64,000 nucleotides of DNA from JAGPCK01 sp964535575 (GCA_964535575.1 CAZHTC010000001.1:248001-312000); one strand, 5' to 3'. Shown: positions 41,606 through 50,702, counted from the first letter of the stretch. Program-made: numbers and translations. The notes: generated by a model from the letters alone, not told the origin.

Positions 41606-41679
41606 TAGCGGGAAGCAGGATCGAACTGCCGACCTCAGGGTTATGAATCCTGCGCTCTAACCATCTGAGCTACCCCGCC
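41606..41679 (-). tRNA. tRNA-Met (anticodon CAU), probably elongator
   Basis: The minus strand folds into a full cloverleaf of 74 bases without encoded CCA. The acceptor is GGCGGGG/TCCCGCT with G-U pairs at both ends, the D stem GCTC/GAGC, and the anticodon loop TTCATAA (CAT at 41644-41646). The T arm is GGCAG-TTCGATC-CTGCT and the discriminator is A. The anticodon stem has one A-C mismatch at its loop end. Features of an initiator (unpaired first base, three G-C pairs at the loop) are missing. The CAU-reading isoleucine tRNA cannot be fully excluded by reading alone. Confidence 0.93.
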
Positions 41680-41736
41680 ATTTGAGGGCTGCAAATATAT
41701 AAATTTTTAGTTTGGGTAAAAATCTCCGTTGCACAA

Positions 41737-42843
41737 TCAACGGAAACCATAGAAATTCATCATTTTAGAAAACAATTCGGTGTTTTCGTAGATACCTGCA
41801 AACTGCTCGGCACCCGGCCCGAAAGCAAAAACCGGAACCATAATACCCGTGTGGGCCTTTGACGAAAACTGGGCCGACACCTTTTTTTGCCGATACGATG
41901 TGCCCTGATTAAGGGATAAACCTCCTGTTTCATGATCGGCTGTTACAATTACAAGGGTATTGCCATCTTTGGCCGCATAATCAAGTACAGCGCCAAGGGT
42001 GCGGTTAAAATCAAGCATTTCGGATGTGATGTAATCAATATTATTCTCATGACCTCCCCAGTCAATTTGTGAGCCCTCTACCATCAGAAAAAATCCGTTT
42101 GGATTACTGTTCATAAGCTGAATAGCCTGCAATGTGGAATTGCGTAAATACCCAGTATCACGCCCCTGATAAATAGCTTTGGGGTCTTCATTAGCTATAA
42201 ACCCAGCCAGTTTTCCGGTTTTCACGGAAGCCACGGAAGCTGTATCGGTTTTTACCTGATATCCTTTTGCTGCAAGTTCATTCAGTAGATTGCGTCCGTC
42301 AGTTCTTTTATCAAAAAATATCTTTCCTCCGCCTATAAACACATCAATATCGGTTTTCAGAAAATCGAGGGCAATTTGCTCGTCCATGCTGCGCGAAGCC
42401 TGATGCGCAATAAACGATGCCGGAGTAGCGTGGGTAATGGGGCAGGTAACAACCATTCCGGTGGCGTATTTATTTTCCTCGGCATACTCCAGAATGGTTT
42501 TTAAGGGCAATGAATCTACCCCTACTCCAATGGCTTTGTTATAGGTTTTTTTGCCGGTTGAAATGGCCGTGGCCCCCGCGGCACTGTCGGTTATATAATC
42601 ATCGGCCGAACTGGTGCGGCTTAATCCTATTACTTTAAACCGCTGAAAATGCATATAGCCCCCGTTAGCTACCGTTCCGGCACATATCTGAGCCAGCCCC
42701 ATACCATCGCCAATCATCAGAATAATTTTGCGGGGCTTTTTTTCTTCGCTCTTTTTCTTTTTTGCAGGAAGTGTAAAAGCAGTGAGAAAAACGACCATGC
42801 ACAGGGTAACAAGTACCCGCGAGTGAGTGATTAATTGTTTCAT
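41737..42843 (-). CDS. Alkaline phosphatase (PhoA-type)
   Basis: The 368-residue protein has signal MKQLITHSRVLVTLCMVVFL. Metal and active-site motifs are in order: IILMIGDGMGLAQI, then TDSAAGATAISTGKKTYN with the catalytic Ser, THATPASFIAHQASR, VEGSQIDWGGHENN, and VIVTADHETGGLSL. Length is at the short end for the family because the crown insertions are small. It hydrolyses phosphate monoesters in the periplasm. Its start overlaps the dprA stop by 4 bases; that coupling of a DNA-uptake protein and a phosphatase is probably just operon packing. No Pho box was looked for with certainty. Confidence 0.95.
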   Translation of the reverse strand: MKQLITHSRVLVTLCMVVFLTAFTLPAKKKKSEEKKPRKIILMIGDGMGLAQICAGTVANGGYMHFQRFKVIGLSRTSSADDYITDSAAGATAISTGKKTYNKAIGVGVDSLPLKTILEYAEENKYATGMVVTCPITHATPASFIAHQASRSMDEQIALDFLKTDIDVFIGGGKIFFDKRTDGRNLLNELAAKGYQVKTDTASVASVKTGKLAGFIANEDPKAIYQGRDTGYLRNSTLQAIQLMNSNPNGFFLMVEGSQIDWGGHENNIDYITSEMLDFNRTLGAVLDYAAKDGNTLVIVTADHETGGLSLNQGTSYRQKKVSAQFSSKAHTGIMVPVFAFGPGAEQFAGIYENTELFSKMMNFYGFR

Positions 42844-43958
42844 GCGTTGCTTAGTTGATAATATTTGCCCGGCAAAGAACGGATGATTCCCTTAAATTCC
42901 ATATCTAATAATGTGAGGGCCATATTTCCGTGCTCGGCTCTTAATTTTAAACAAATATCATCAATCCCCAGTTTTCCGGTACCTGAAAACAGATTGACAA
43001 TGGATTGCTCCTCGATAGTGAGGTTAAGAGGCAATGCTTTTTTGTGGTTGATTTTTTCTTTGCTTAATTCCTGCTCCCATCCCATTTGAAAAAGAAAATC
43101 TGCGGCACTCTCAATTAATGCAGCCTTATTTTTTTTGATGAGTAAATTACATCCTGAGGAAAGTTCATCGGTGATTCTGCCCGGAACAGCAAATACATCG
43201 CGGTTGTATCCATTGGCCAAATCAGCCGTAATCATTGCACCTCCCCGCTGCGCAGTTTCAATAACCAGGGTAGCATCGCACATGGCGGCAACAATGCGGT
43301 TGCGCTTGGGGAAATTTTCCTTATCGGCATCCTGCCCCGATAAAAACTCGGTGAGCAGCCCTCCGTTTTCTTTCATTTTTTTAGCCGTGTTGTGATGAGC
43401 CGAAGGATACAGGGTATGAAGTCCGTGAGCTAATACCCCTACCGTTGGCAATTGATTTTGTACTGCTGCTTTGTGTGCACAAATATCAATTCCGTAAGCC
43501 ATTCCGCTTACCACCAAACAACCCGATGAAGCGAGGTCGGCTATAAAACGCTCGGTAAATGCTTTGCCGTATTCCGAAGCTTTGCGCGTACCAACTATTG
43601 CGAGTGTTTTGGGGGCATTGAGGTCGGCATTTCCGAAGTAATAAATAACTACCGGAGCATCCTCAGCCTCTTTCAGTCTGTATGGATATTCATGGTGCGT
43701 GTAGGGCAAAGCTTTTATAGCATGTTTTTCAATAAATTCTACCTCTTGCGCAGCCCGTTCAAAATCGGTAAAGGAGGCAATGGCCGCAGCGGTAATTTCG
43801 CCAATGCCAGGAATGCGCATCAGCTTTGCTTTGTTCTTTTTAAAAACCTCTTCGGGACTTCCGCAATAACTGATTAAAATTTTGGCGTTAACCGACCCCA
43901 CTCCGGGTACCTGTGTAAGCGCAATCCAATGCAACAAATCGTGATTCATTGAACGCAA
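42840..43958 (-). CDS. dprA: DNA-processing protein DprA
   Basis: The 372-residue protein has three parts: an N-terminal helical part with a helix-hairpin-helix (VGSVNAKILISYCGSPEEVF, RIPGIGEITAAAIASF), a Rossmann-like core (LAIVGTRKASEYGKAF, VVSGMAYGIDICAHKAA, GVLAHGLHTLYPSAH, FPKRNRIVAAM) and a C-terminal winged helix (DDICLKLRAEHGNMALTLLD). It loads RecA on incoming single-stranded DNA during transformation. A start at the ATG of MNHDLLHWIALTQ (43949) is equally good. It overlaps the phosphatase gene by 4 bases and is divergent from the barrel gene. Confidence 0.96.
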   Translation of the reverse strand: MRSMNHDLLHWIALTQVPGVGSVNAKILISYCGSPEEVFKKNKAKLMRIPGIGEITAAAIASFTDFERAAQEVEFIEKHAIKALPYTHHEYPYRLKEAEDAPVVIYYFGNADLNAPKTLAIVGTRKASEYGKAFTERFIADLASSGCLVVSGMAYGIDICAHKAAVQNQLPTVGVLAHGLHTLYPSAHHNTAKKMKENGGLLTEFLSGQDADKENFPKRNRIVAAMCDATLVIETAQRGGAMITADLANGYNRDVFAVPGRITDELSSGCNLLIKKNKAALIESAADFLFQMGWEQELSKEKINHKKALPLNLTIEEQSIVNLFSGTGKLGIDDICLKLRAEHGNMALTLLDMEFKGIIRSLPGKYYQLSNA

Positions 43959-44016
43959 GATTTTGAAAGGGCAGGTAAAATCAAAAGAAAATGAATAGTT
44001 TTTTTTAACATTTTAC

Positions 44017-44024
44017 TAAATTTG
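44017..44024 (+). promoter_or_regulatory. -7 promoter box for the barrel protein gene
   Basis: TAAATTTG matches TAnnTTTG exactly and lies 23 bases before the ATG at 44048. Confidence 0.4.
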
Positions 44025-44047
44025 AGTTATTGATAAATCAACTTGTG

Positions 44048-44725
44048 ATGAGAAAACTACTTTTAATTGCCACTCTATTTCAGTGGAGCATCTATTCTAA
44101 TGGACAGATTAGCATCGGCCTTAAAACAGGACCCTCTTTAACCAAATTAGCGTTCGTAGCTGACGGAACGTATGGAGGCCCCGCAATTAAGTATTCACCC
44201 GGCATGGGTTATTTTTTTGCCGGAGAAGTTGCCTTCACCCTATCAGAAAAATTTACTTTGGCGACCGAGATACAACATACCTCAATAAGCAGCACCATTA
44301 AGTTTTCGGAGCAGGACCCACCTTACAGTTATAAGGAAGAGGATCTGTTAAAAATGGAATACCTGCAATTGCCCGTTACTCTACGCTATACATTGGGAAC
44401 CGGATCATGGTCGCCCTATGTATTATTTGGCCCTACCCTTGGGTATCTTACTTCCCTAACGGTAAACTCAGGCTATCAGGAAACCGATGGCATGTATACG
44501 TATAGTGGGACCTACAGTTATTCAGTATCCGGGAACGAATGGAAGTTCTACTCACGGGTTGGGGTAAATGCTACCACTGGTTTCGGAATTAATAAGGAAT
44601 TAAGTCTAGGTTTTTTGAATATTGAGTTGCGATACAATCACAATTTTACCGATTTGCAGCGTGCCCCCGGCTCCATTACTTACCGTACCGTCAATTTAGG
44701 CTTAGGTTATAATCTTTCTTTCTGA
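44048..44725 (+). CDS. Small outer-membrane beta-barrel protein
   Basis: From ATG 44048 the product has 225 residues with signal MRKLLLIATLFQWSIYSNGQ. The mature chain alternates polar and aromatic/hydrophobic residues in about eight strands: ISIGLKTGPSLTKLAF, FFAGEVAFTLSEKFTLATEI, LPVTLRYTLGTGSWSPYVLF and VNLGLGYNLSF at the end. It finishes with an aromatic residue, as outer-membrane barrels do. This fits the OMP_b-brl_2/porin-like family of Bacteroidota. An in-frame start at 44030 would add 6 residues. Function unknown. Confidence 0.88.
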   Translation: MRKLLLIATLFQWSIYSNGQISIGLKTGPSLTKLAFVADGTYGGPAIKYSPGMGYFFAGEVAFTLSEKFTLATEIQHTSISSTIKFSEQDPPYSYKEEDLLKMEYLQLPVTLRYTLGTGSWSPYVLFGPTLGYLTSLTVNSGYQETDGMYTYSGTYSYSVSGNEWKFYSRVGVNATTGFGINKELSLGFLNIELRYNHNFTDLQRAPGSITYRTVNLGLGYNLSF

Positions 44726-44737
44726 ATTTTTCACCCC

Positions 44738-45433
44738 TTATTTCCTGCAGCAATCCTTTACATGTTTGTGGTCGGAACTGAGTTTGGGACTCAAATAAGG
44801 AATTCCCAGGTTCAATCCGCGCAGCATAAAAACGCACCCGATAAGGATGGCGAATGCCGGAGTGAGTTTGCGAAAAATGCCACGTGTTTTTACAGATACA
44901 AATTGTCCCAGAATAGACACAGAAAACATTAACGGAAAAGTACCAAGCCCGAAAAAAAGCATATACAATGCCCCTTGCCACGCACTTTGAGTTGCCACCG
45001 AACCAATAAGCCCAACGTAAACAAAACCACAGGGCAGAAGACCATTTAGAATGCCTATTAAACCAAGTGAACTGATGCTGCCTTCCTGAAATAATTTTTG
45101 AATACTTCCTGCTTTAAATAACATAAAAGGATTACCCACTTTTTTCTCCAGCCAGGCGGTACTGAAAATGCCTGTTAACACAATGAGTATCCCTGCGCCA
45201 ATGCTTATCCCTTGCTGAATTCCGGCCAGCTTTAATCCCCAACCAAAACTTCCGAGTAAAAACCCGAGAACGCTGTATGTAAACAGGCGCCCTGCATTAT
45301 ACAAAATTCTTCCGAAAATTTTCTCTCCGTTTGTTTGCCCGGCCACAGGCAAGGCCATGGCAATAGGGCCGCACATGCCTACGCAATGCATACTTCCTAA
45401 AAGTCCGGTTAAAAAAGCAATCTGAACAAACAT
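44738..45433 (-). CDS. TauE/SafE-type (DsbD_2-like) membrane protein of the cbb3 locus
   Basis: The protein has 231 residues and about six membrane segments. It starts FLTGLLGSMHCVGMCGPIAM, where the paired Cys and His-Cys-Gly-Met-Cys-Gly-Pro pattern is typical of the family found next to cbb3 oxidase assembly genes. A second signature, NGLLPCGFVYVGLIG, follows in the middle. Members are proposed to move copper or sulfur compounds; here assembly of the CuB centre is the likely role, by location. Its ATG shares one base with the FixH/CcoH stop. It is the last gene of the minus-strand unit ccoG-ccoH-this. Confidence 0.88.
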   Translation of the reverse strand: MFVQIAFLTGLLGSMHCVGMCGPIAMALPVAGQTNGEKIFGRILYNAGRLFTYSVLGFLLGSFGWGLKLAGIQQGISIGAGILIVLTGIFSTAWLEKKVGNPFMLFKAGSIQKLFQEGSISSLGLIGILNGLLPCGFVYVGLIGSVATQSAWQGALYMLFFGLGTFPLMFSVSILGQFVSVKTRGIFRKLTPAFAILIGCVFMLRGLNLGIPYLSPKLSSDHKHVKDCCRK

Positions 45434-45867
45434 TATTGCACGTAAAATTCTTTGGTAAATGCTACTTCTTTTCCCTGTTCAGTCCACTCACAGGTGAGTT
45501 TCCACAATCCCGTATCAAATAAGGAGGCGTCAAGATTCAAATTCCCGGCAGCATCAATGGCCGATTCGAAACTTCTATCTTTTTTTGAATCAGAAGCCCG
45601 GTAGAAGTTTATTTTCACTGCAGTGGACTTTAGAGTAAAAAAATGTACAAGGATCAGCTGTGCATTCGAATCATAGTTGAAAGAGAAATCGTTTCCTTCC
45701 CTGGCGCTGAACTTATCAATCTCCTGCTGGTAATTAATGCCCTTTTCATAATAATTTTCGGCTACCAGGTCTACCGACTCCCGTGAAATATACCACACCA
45801 TTCCAAGAATGAACAGCATAAAACTTACTGCAAAAAATACCAATTTATGTCCCCAGTGAATTTTCAT
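45433..45867 (-). CDS. ccoH: FixH/CcoH-like cbb3 oxidase assembly protein
   Basis: The 144-residue protein has one membrane anchor (GHKLVFFAVSFMLFILGMVW). A periplasmic beta domain follows with VAENYYEKGINYQQEIDKF, which is the usual FixH landmark after the anchor. Strands LILVHFFTLKSTAVKINFYR and GLWKLTCEWTEQGKEVAF finish the domain. CcoH is needed for assembly of the cbb3 complex. It lies 42 bases after ccoG and one base overlaps the TauE-like gene. Confidence 0.9.
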   Translation of the reverse strand: MKIHWGHKLVFFAVSFMLFILGMVWYISRESVDLVAENYYEKGINYQQEIDKFSAREGNDFSFNYDSNAQLILVHFFTLKSTAVKINFYRASDSKKDRSFESAIDAAGNLNLDASLFDTGLWKLTCEWTEQGKEVAFTKEFYVQ

Positions 45868-45909
45868 AAAGCGAATAAATAAAAAGTTCGAAATTAATGA
45901 CCCAAGCTG

Positions 45910-47340
45910 TTAGTGCAATACCGGTCCCACAAAATTAGTTTTAATTTCATCCATCAGTACTCCGTTGCTGTATATCTTAAGGGTAGCAGGTGTATTATTT
46001 TCCTGAATGTATTTTTTATCCATAATAAGAAAGAAAGATCCTTTGATAATATCATCCTCATGAAGTTGCAATAGGCTTTTCTCCCTGTCGACCATTTTTA
46101 ATTTAACATGTTCAGGTGAAACAACTTTTATTTCCACCTGCTGTTCGGAAAAGGTTTTATTTACCACCTCAAAATTATACATATTACTTACCTCGTGGTC
46201 GGTTTGATTCTGAAACAACATACCGGGTGTACGCAAAACAACAGCTTCTACATCTTTTCGGGTTAACAGCAGGTAACTTAAAACTACCACCAGTACCGTG
46301 AGAACCCCCATATAAGCAGCACTTCTGAATGTAACCCGCTTAACAGAACCCTTTGCAATTTCTTCCTGTGATGCATAACGAATCAACCCTTTGGGTTTAT
46401 GCATGCGTTCCATCACATCATTGCACTCGTCAATACACGCGGTGCAATTCACGCATTCCAGCTGTGTCCCGTTGCGTATATCAATTCCCGTTGGACAAAC
46501 GTGCACACACCGATGACAATCCACACAATCGCCCAGTTTTTCCGAAACATCCTTTTTATGTTGTCCCCTTGGCTCCCCGCGTATAAAGTCATACGCTACT
46601 ACAATTGAGTTTTTGTCAAGCATAAGTCCCTGCAACCTTCCGTAAGGGCACACCACAATGCACACAATCTCTCGCATCTTTGAAAAAACAATATAGAATA
46701 CAATAGAGAAAATAGTGAGGGCAATGAACTGTCCTATATGAGCAGCCGGGCCATGTGTAACCAGCTTTTTCATTTCATCCACTCCGATAAGGTAAGAAAG
46801 GAAAGTATTGGCAATAAAAAAAGAAAGGAGAAAAAAGATGGTGTTTTTAGTTCCGCGTTTTCTGAGTTTTTCACTGCTGCTCCACGAAAGGTCGGTAATT
46901 CTTTTTTGCTCCTTTGCATCCCCTTCAAAAAAATATTCAATCTTACGGAAAAGCATCTCCATAAAAATGGTTTGCGGACAGGCCCACCCGCACCATACGC
47001 GGCCAAAAACCACCGTAAATACAATGATAAACACTACAAAGGTGAGCATTAAAAGGGCAAACAAGGGTAAGTCCTGAGGCCAGAATGGTATCCCAAAAAT
47101 AATAAACTTGCGCTCCAGAATATTTAACAACAAAAGAGGATGCCCGTTTATTTTCATAAAAGGCCCGGAAAACATCAGTGCCATAAGCGCAATGCTGAAC
47201 CAGGTACGTCCGGTATATAATTTTCCTTTAGGTTTTTTAGGATAAATCCAGTTACGGTTTCCTGTTCGCTCATCTACAACGCCAATGGCATCTCTGAAGT
47301 GGTTAGGCGTTTGGCTCTCTTGTGGAACGTTTTTAAGCAT
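45910..47340 (-). CDS. ccoG: Cytochrome c oxidase accessory protein CcoG (RdxA/FixG)
   Basis: The 476-residue protein has several membrane helices in the first 350 residues. The CxxCxxxCP-type cluster is VDCHRCVHVCPTGIDIRN, the second is VNCTACIDECNDV, and the membrane motif is VWCGWACPQTIFME. The soluble C-terminal domain (beta; FEVVNKTFSEQQVEIKVV) is the usual periplasmic Ig-like part. The family carries two [4Fe-4S] clusters and acts in copper reduction and cbb3 assembly. A strong terminator separates it from ccoP, so it may have its own promoter; a TAGAATTG element (7 of 8) lies in the gap. Confidence 0.95.
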   Translation of the reverse strand: MLKNVPQESQTPNHFRDAIGVVDERTGNRNWIYPKKPKGKLYTGRTWFSIALMALMFSGPFMKINGHPLLLLNILERKFIIFGIPFWPQDLPLFALLMLTFVVFIIVFTVVFGRVWCGWACPQTIFMEMLFRKIEYFFEGDAKEQKRITDLSWSSSEKLRKRGTKNTIFFLLSFFIANTFLSYLIGVDEMKKLVTHGPAAHIGQFIALTIFSIVFYIVFSKMREIVCIVVCPYGRLQGLMLDKNSIVVAYDFIRGEPRGQHKKDVSEKLGDCVDCHRCVHVCPTGIDIRNGTQLECVNCTACIDECNDVMERMHKPKGLIRYASQEEIAKGSVKRVTFRSAAYMGVLTVLVVVLSYLLLTRKDVEAVVLRTPGMLFQNQTDHEVSNMYNFEVVNKTFSEQQVEIKVVSPEHVKLKMVDREKSLLQLHEDDIIKGSFFLIMDKKYIQENNTPATLKIYSNGVLMDEIKTNFVGPVLH

Positions 47341-47362
47341 AATGTGATAAATGTTACAATTC

Positions 47363-47404
47363 TATTAAAAAACCAAACCCCTTCAATGGAAGGGGTTTGG
47401 TTTT
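47363..47404 (-). terminator. Terminator hairpin between ccoP and ccoG
   Basis: AAAACCAAACCCCTTC (47369-47384) pairs perfectly with GAAGGGGTTTGGTTTT (47389-47404) around a 4-base loop. It touches the ccoP stop codon and continues on the minus strand with a T-run. It is strong enough to end most ccoNOQP transcripts. Confidence 0.9.
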
Positions 47405-48275
47405 ATTTTTTGGTGGTATCTGCCTGTGAGGTATCGGGCACGGCCGCTGCCGCTCCTTCGGGAAGGTATTTTTCGCCCTGCGCCTCTTTGGCACCGGGTG
47501 GGTTAGTTCCCTGTAAAGAAAGAATGTAACTGGACACCTCCTGCATTTGAGCAGCATTCAATGTGTTTTGCCATGCCACCATTCCCTTGGCAGGAACACC
47601 ATATTTTATGGTCTTAAATACGTTTTTAATTCCTCCTCCGTGAATCCAAAATTCGTCAGTAAGGTTTGGCCCTACTTTTCCTTCTCCTTTTTCACCGTGA
47701 CAGGCTGCGCAACGGGCTATAAAAGTTGCCGCCCCTGCATCAATTTTTGTTTTCTCGGTAAGCAGTGTTACGCTATTCTCATCAATCAGGTTTCCGGCCT
47801 TTTTCAGGAATTCCTGCTTTTGCTGATCGGCAAGCGTTAATTCATTTTCATATTCCTTACCCTGCAACGGTGCCATGTAAACCACATGATAAATGAGCAG
47901 GTAAACGATTGCAAAAACTATTGTTCCGTAAAACAGCACGTTGAACCATGGCGGAATCGGGTTATTTAATTCTTTGATGCCATCGTAATCATGATCGAGT
48001 TCAATATCTTTTTCTGCCGCCAATGGTTTAAGTGAAAGTAATTTTTCCCATCCGGTACGGTCGTCTTCGTATTTTGGTGCGCCTTCCTGCTCGGTTTTTA
48101 ATACATTCACTACTTTTTGCAGGGTAAACACTACCATTACCAAAACAATGGTGAGAACGAAAATAATTCCCAGAAGAATTCCGTGAAACGTGGTAACGGG
48201 TTGTGAGGTGGTTCCCTGTGCTCCTGCTGTAAAGGTTAATGCCAGCAACAAAGCGGTTATATTAATCTTTTTCAT
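47403..48275 (-). CDS. ccoP: cbb3 oxidase subunit III CcoP, single haem c
   Basis: The protein has 290 residues. An N-terminal hydrophobic stretch with MKKINITALLLALTFTAGAQ looks like a signal peptide. A membrane helix (GILLGIIFVLTIVLVMVVF) and the CcoP N-domain with DHDYDGIKELNNPIPPWF follow; DGIxELxNPxPxW is diagnostic. The cytochrome c domain has one CxxCH in ARCAACHGEKGEGKVGPNL and an axial Met in VPAKGMVAW. Proteobacterial CcoP has two haems; the one-haem form is known in Bacteroidota. The tail is Ala/Pro-rich. It transfers electrons to CcoO/CcoN. It ends in a strong terminator. Confidence 0.95.
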   Translation of the reverse strand: MKKINITALLLALTFTAGAQGTTSQPVTTFHGILLGIIFVLTIVLVMVVFTLQKVVNVLKTEQEGAPKYEDDRTGWEKLLSLKPLAAEKDIELDHDYDGIKELNNPIPPWFNVLFYGTIVFAIVYLLIYHVVYMAPLQGKEYENELTLADQQKQEFLKKAGNLIDENSVTLLTEKTKIDAGAATFIARCAACHGEKGEGKVGPNLTDEFWIHGGGIKNVFKTIKYGVPAKGMVAWQNTLNAAQMQEVSSYILSLQGTNPPGAKEAQGEKYLPEGAAAAVPDTSQADTTKK

Positions 48276-48288
48276 ATTTTGTCAGGTA

Positions 48289-48450
48289 TTAACTGTTTTT
48301 TTCTAATGGAAGGTTTTTCATTTTTTGAATATACGATTTATCAACTCTTATCACCCACCAAATAAGTCCTAGGAAAAAAGCGATGAAAATCATCATGGAG
48401 AATATCAGGTAACCTTCCATTCCCGTAACATTTGCTAAAAATTGTTTCAT
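48289..48450 (-). CDS. ccoQ: cbb3 oxidase small subunit CcoQ-like
   Basis: This is a short frame of 53 residues read directly from the minus strand: MKQFLANVTGMEGYLIFSMM, then a hydrophobic stretch ending FFLGLIWWVIRVDKSY and a polar tail. It has one membrane helix and the size of CcoQ/FixQ. It lies between ccoNO (20 bases) and ccoP (13 bases) in the same direction, which is exactly the CcoQ place. The sequence of CcoQ proteins is poorly conserved, so position and shape are the main evidence. Confidence 0.85.
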   Translation of the reverse strand: MKQFLANVTGMEGYLIFSMMIFIAFFLGLIWWVIRVDKSYIQKMKNLPLEKNS

Positions 48451-48470
48451 GTTATTTATGGAATTTAAAT

Positions 48471-50600
48471 TTACCGACTTACTGTATTTTGTTTTTTGAT
48501 ATCAACCCCTAAGCGTTGCAGATAGGCTATCAGTGCCACCATTTCCTTATCGCTGTCTATTTTAAATCCGTCTTTCTGTAATCCTGCCGAGATTTTATCG
48601 GCCTGCGTTTTTAAAGCGGTAGTTGAGCTGGCAATTTCATCATCGGTATATGGAACTCCCAATGTTTGCATGGCTTTCATTTTAGCGGTTGTAGAATTTA
48701 CATCAATTACCTGCTCGGCCAGCCATGGATATGGAGGCATGATAGAACCGGGTGACATGGTTCTAGGATCTATCATATGGTTGTAGTGCCAGCTGTCGGG
48801 ATATTTTCCGCCCAATCGGTGCAAATCAGGACCCGTACGTTTTGAACCCCACAGGAACGGGTGGTCATAAACAAATTCTCCCGCTTTTGAATATTCTCCC
48901 TGATAGCGCTCGGTTTCCGAACGGAACGGTCGTACCCATTGTGTATGGCAACTATTACAGCCTTCCCTTATGTAAATATCGCGTCCCTGCAACTCAAGCG
49001 GAGTATACGGTTTAACGCTCGCAATAGTAGGGATATTTGATTTTATAAGAAAAGTAGGAAGCATTTCAACAGCTCCGCCAACCAGTATCATCACTATCGC
49101 CAACAAAGTAAAAGTTACCGGTTTTTTCTCGAGCACAGCATGCCAGAATTCTCCCGGAACAAACAATTTTGTTTTCTCAATAGCAGGAGCTTCGGCAGGC
49201 TCATCAGCAACCAACGAACCCTGACCAATGGTTTTAACCACATTGTAAATGAGAATTAAAAATCCAGACAGGTACAACAATCCTCCGAATGAACGGAGCA
49301 TATGCAGTGGCAAAATCTGAATAGTGATTTTTAAAAATTCGGGATATTGGAGGGTACCTTCTGCAGTAAACTCTTTCCACATTAATCCTTGAGTAAACCC
49401 TGACCAGTACATTGGAATAGCATAAAATACAATACCCATTGTAGCCAACCAGAAATGCACATTCATCAATTTCTTTGAGAAAATTTTGGTATTGTAAATT
49501 TTTGGAATCATGTAATAAATCATGGCAAACGTGAGCAAGCCATTCCATCCAAGCGCGCCTACGTGCACATGCCCTACAATCCAATCGGTAAAGTGTGCAA
49601 TGGCATTCACATTTTTTAATGATAGCATTGGCCCCTCAAAGGTGGCCATACCATAAGCGGTTACACCCACCGCAAACATTTTCAGAATAGGCTCATCGCG
49701 CACCTTGTCCCAGGCTCCGCGTAAAGTGAGCAATCCGTTTATCATACCTCCCCAAGACGGAGCTATGAGCATGATAGAAAATGCCACCCCTAACGATTGA
49801 GCCCAATCGGGCAACGAAGAATATAACAGGTGATGAGGGCCGGCCCAAATATAAATAAATATCAATGACCAGAAGTGAAGAATAGAAAGTTTATAAGAAT
49901 AAACCGGACGACCGGCCGCTTTAGGAAGGAAATAATACATCAGTCCTAAAAATGGCGTAGTAAGGAAAAATGCAACCGCATTGTGACCATACCACCATTG
50001 CACCAACGCATCCTGAACACCTGCATACACCATATAGCTTTTGGTGGCACTTACTGGCAATTCAATGGAATTGACAATGTGTAAAACAGCAACCGTAACA
50101 AATGTGGCAATGTAAAACCATATCGCCACGTACATTTGCTTTTCCCTGCGCTTCACAATTGTCATTATCATATTTATTCCGAAAACAACCCATACGAGTG
50201 CAATCAGAATATCAATAGGCCATTCTAATTCGGCATATTCCTTTGATGAGGTAAAACCCAATGGCAAAGTGATGGCAGCGCATAGAATAATCAGTTGCCA
50301 TCCCCAGAAATGGACCTTGCTTAAAACATCGCTGTACATTCTGGATTTACACAACCGTTGGAGAGAATAATACACGCCCGCAAAAATGGCATTTCCAACA
50401 AACGCAAAAATGATGGCATTGGTGTGTAAGGGTCTGATGCGCCCGAATGTGGTGTACTGCAATCCCAGATTTGCAGCGGGGTAATACAACTGCACAGCCG
50501 CCAGCAATCCTACAAGCATTCCCACTACCCCAAAAATCATTGTAGCGACAATAAAGTTTCGGACAATCTTGTTGTCGTAGTTAAATTTCTCTATTTGCAT
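48471..50600 (-). CDS. ccoN: cbb3-type cytochrome c oxidase, CcoN-CcoO fusion
   Basis: The protein has 709 residues. Residues about 1-480 are CcoN: twelve membrane helices with TFGRIRPLHTNAIIFAFVGN, WWYGHNAVAFFLTTPFLGLM, YIWAGPHHLLYSSLPDW and DWIVGHVHVGALGWNG carrying haem and CuB His residues. From about 500 comes a helix and the CcoO domain: GRDIYIREGCNSCHTQWVRP with CxxCH, LWGSKRTGPDLHRLGGKYPD and MSPGSIMPPYPWL with the axial Met. The fusion is a known Bacteroidota arrangement. It is a high-affinity terminal oxidase for low oxygen. The gene heads ccoNOQP and has an FNR-type site and -7 box upstream. Confidence 0.97.
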   Translation of the reverse strand: MQIEKFNYDNKIVRNFIVATMIFGVVGMLVGLLAAVQLYYPAANLGLQYTTFGRIRPLHTNAIIFAFVGNAIFAGVYYSLQRLCKSRMYSDVLSKVHFWGWQLIILCAAITLPLGFTSSKEYAELEWPIDILIALVWVVFGINMIMTIVKRREKQMYVAIWFYIATFVTVAVLHIVNSIELPVSATKSYMVYAGVQDALVQWWYGHNAVAFFLTTPFLGLMYYFLPKAAGRPVYSYKLSILHFWSLIFIYIWAGPHHLLYSSLPDWAQSLGVAFSIMLIAPSWGGMINGLLTLRGAWDKVRDEPILKMFAVGVTAYGMATFEGPMLSLKNVNAIAHFTDWIVGHVHVGALGWNGLLTFAMIYYMIPKIYNTKIFSKKLMNVHFWLATMGIVFYAIPMYWSGFTQGLMWKEFTAEGTLQYPEFLKITIQILPLHMLRSFGGLLYLSGFLILIYNVVKTIGQGSLVADEPAEAPAIEKTKLFVPGEFWHAVLEKKPVTFTLLAIVMILVGGAVEMLPTFLIKSNIPTIASVKPYTPLELQGRDIYIREGCNSCHTQWVRPFRSETERYQGEYSKAGEFVYDHPFLWGSKRTGPDLHRLGGKYPDSWHYNHMIDPRTMSPGSIMPPYPWLAEQVIDVNSTTAKMKAMQTLGVPYTDDEIASSTTALKTQADKISAGLQKDGFKIDSDKEMVALIAYLQRLGVDIKKQNTVSR

Positions 50601-50635
50601 ATTAAGTTACGGTTTTATTTTTTACAAATGTTTGA

Positions 50636-50643
50636 CAAAAGTA
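50636..50643 (-). promoter_or_regulatory. -7 box of the ccoNOQP promoter
   Basis: The minus strand reads TACTTTTG, an exact match to TAnnTTTG, 35 bases before the ccoNO ATG. No -33 TTTG is seen, as expected for an activator-dependent promoter. Confidence 0.55.
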
Positions 50644-50688
50644 CCTTTTATAGGTATACAGGGAAAATGACATTTAGCAAATGAAAAG

Positions 50689-50702
50689 ATGATTTTAATC
50701 AT
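50689..50702. promoter_or_regulatory. FNR/CRP-type operator upstream of ccoNOQP
   Basis: ATGAT-TTTA-ATCAT has perfect 5-base arms around a 4-base spacer. Compared with the E. coli FNR consensus TTGAT-N4-ATCAA only the outermost base of each half differs. Its centre is about 59 bases upstream of the end of the -7 box, near class I activator position. Confidence 0.6.
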
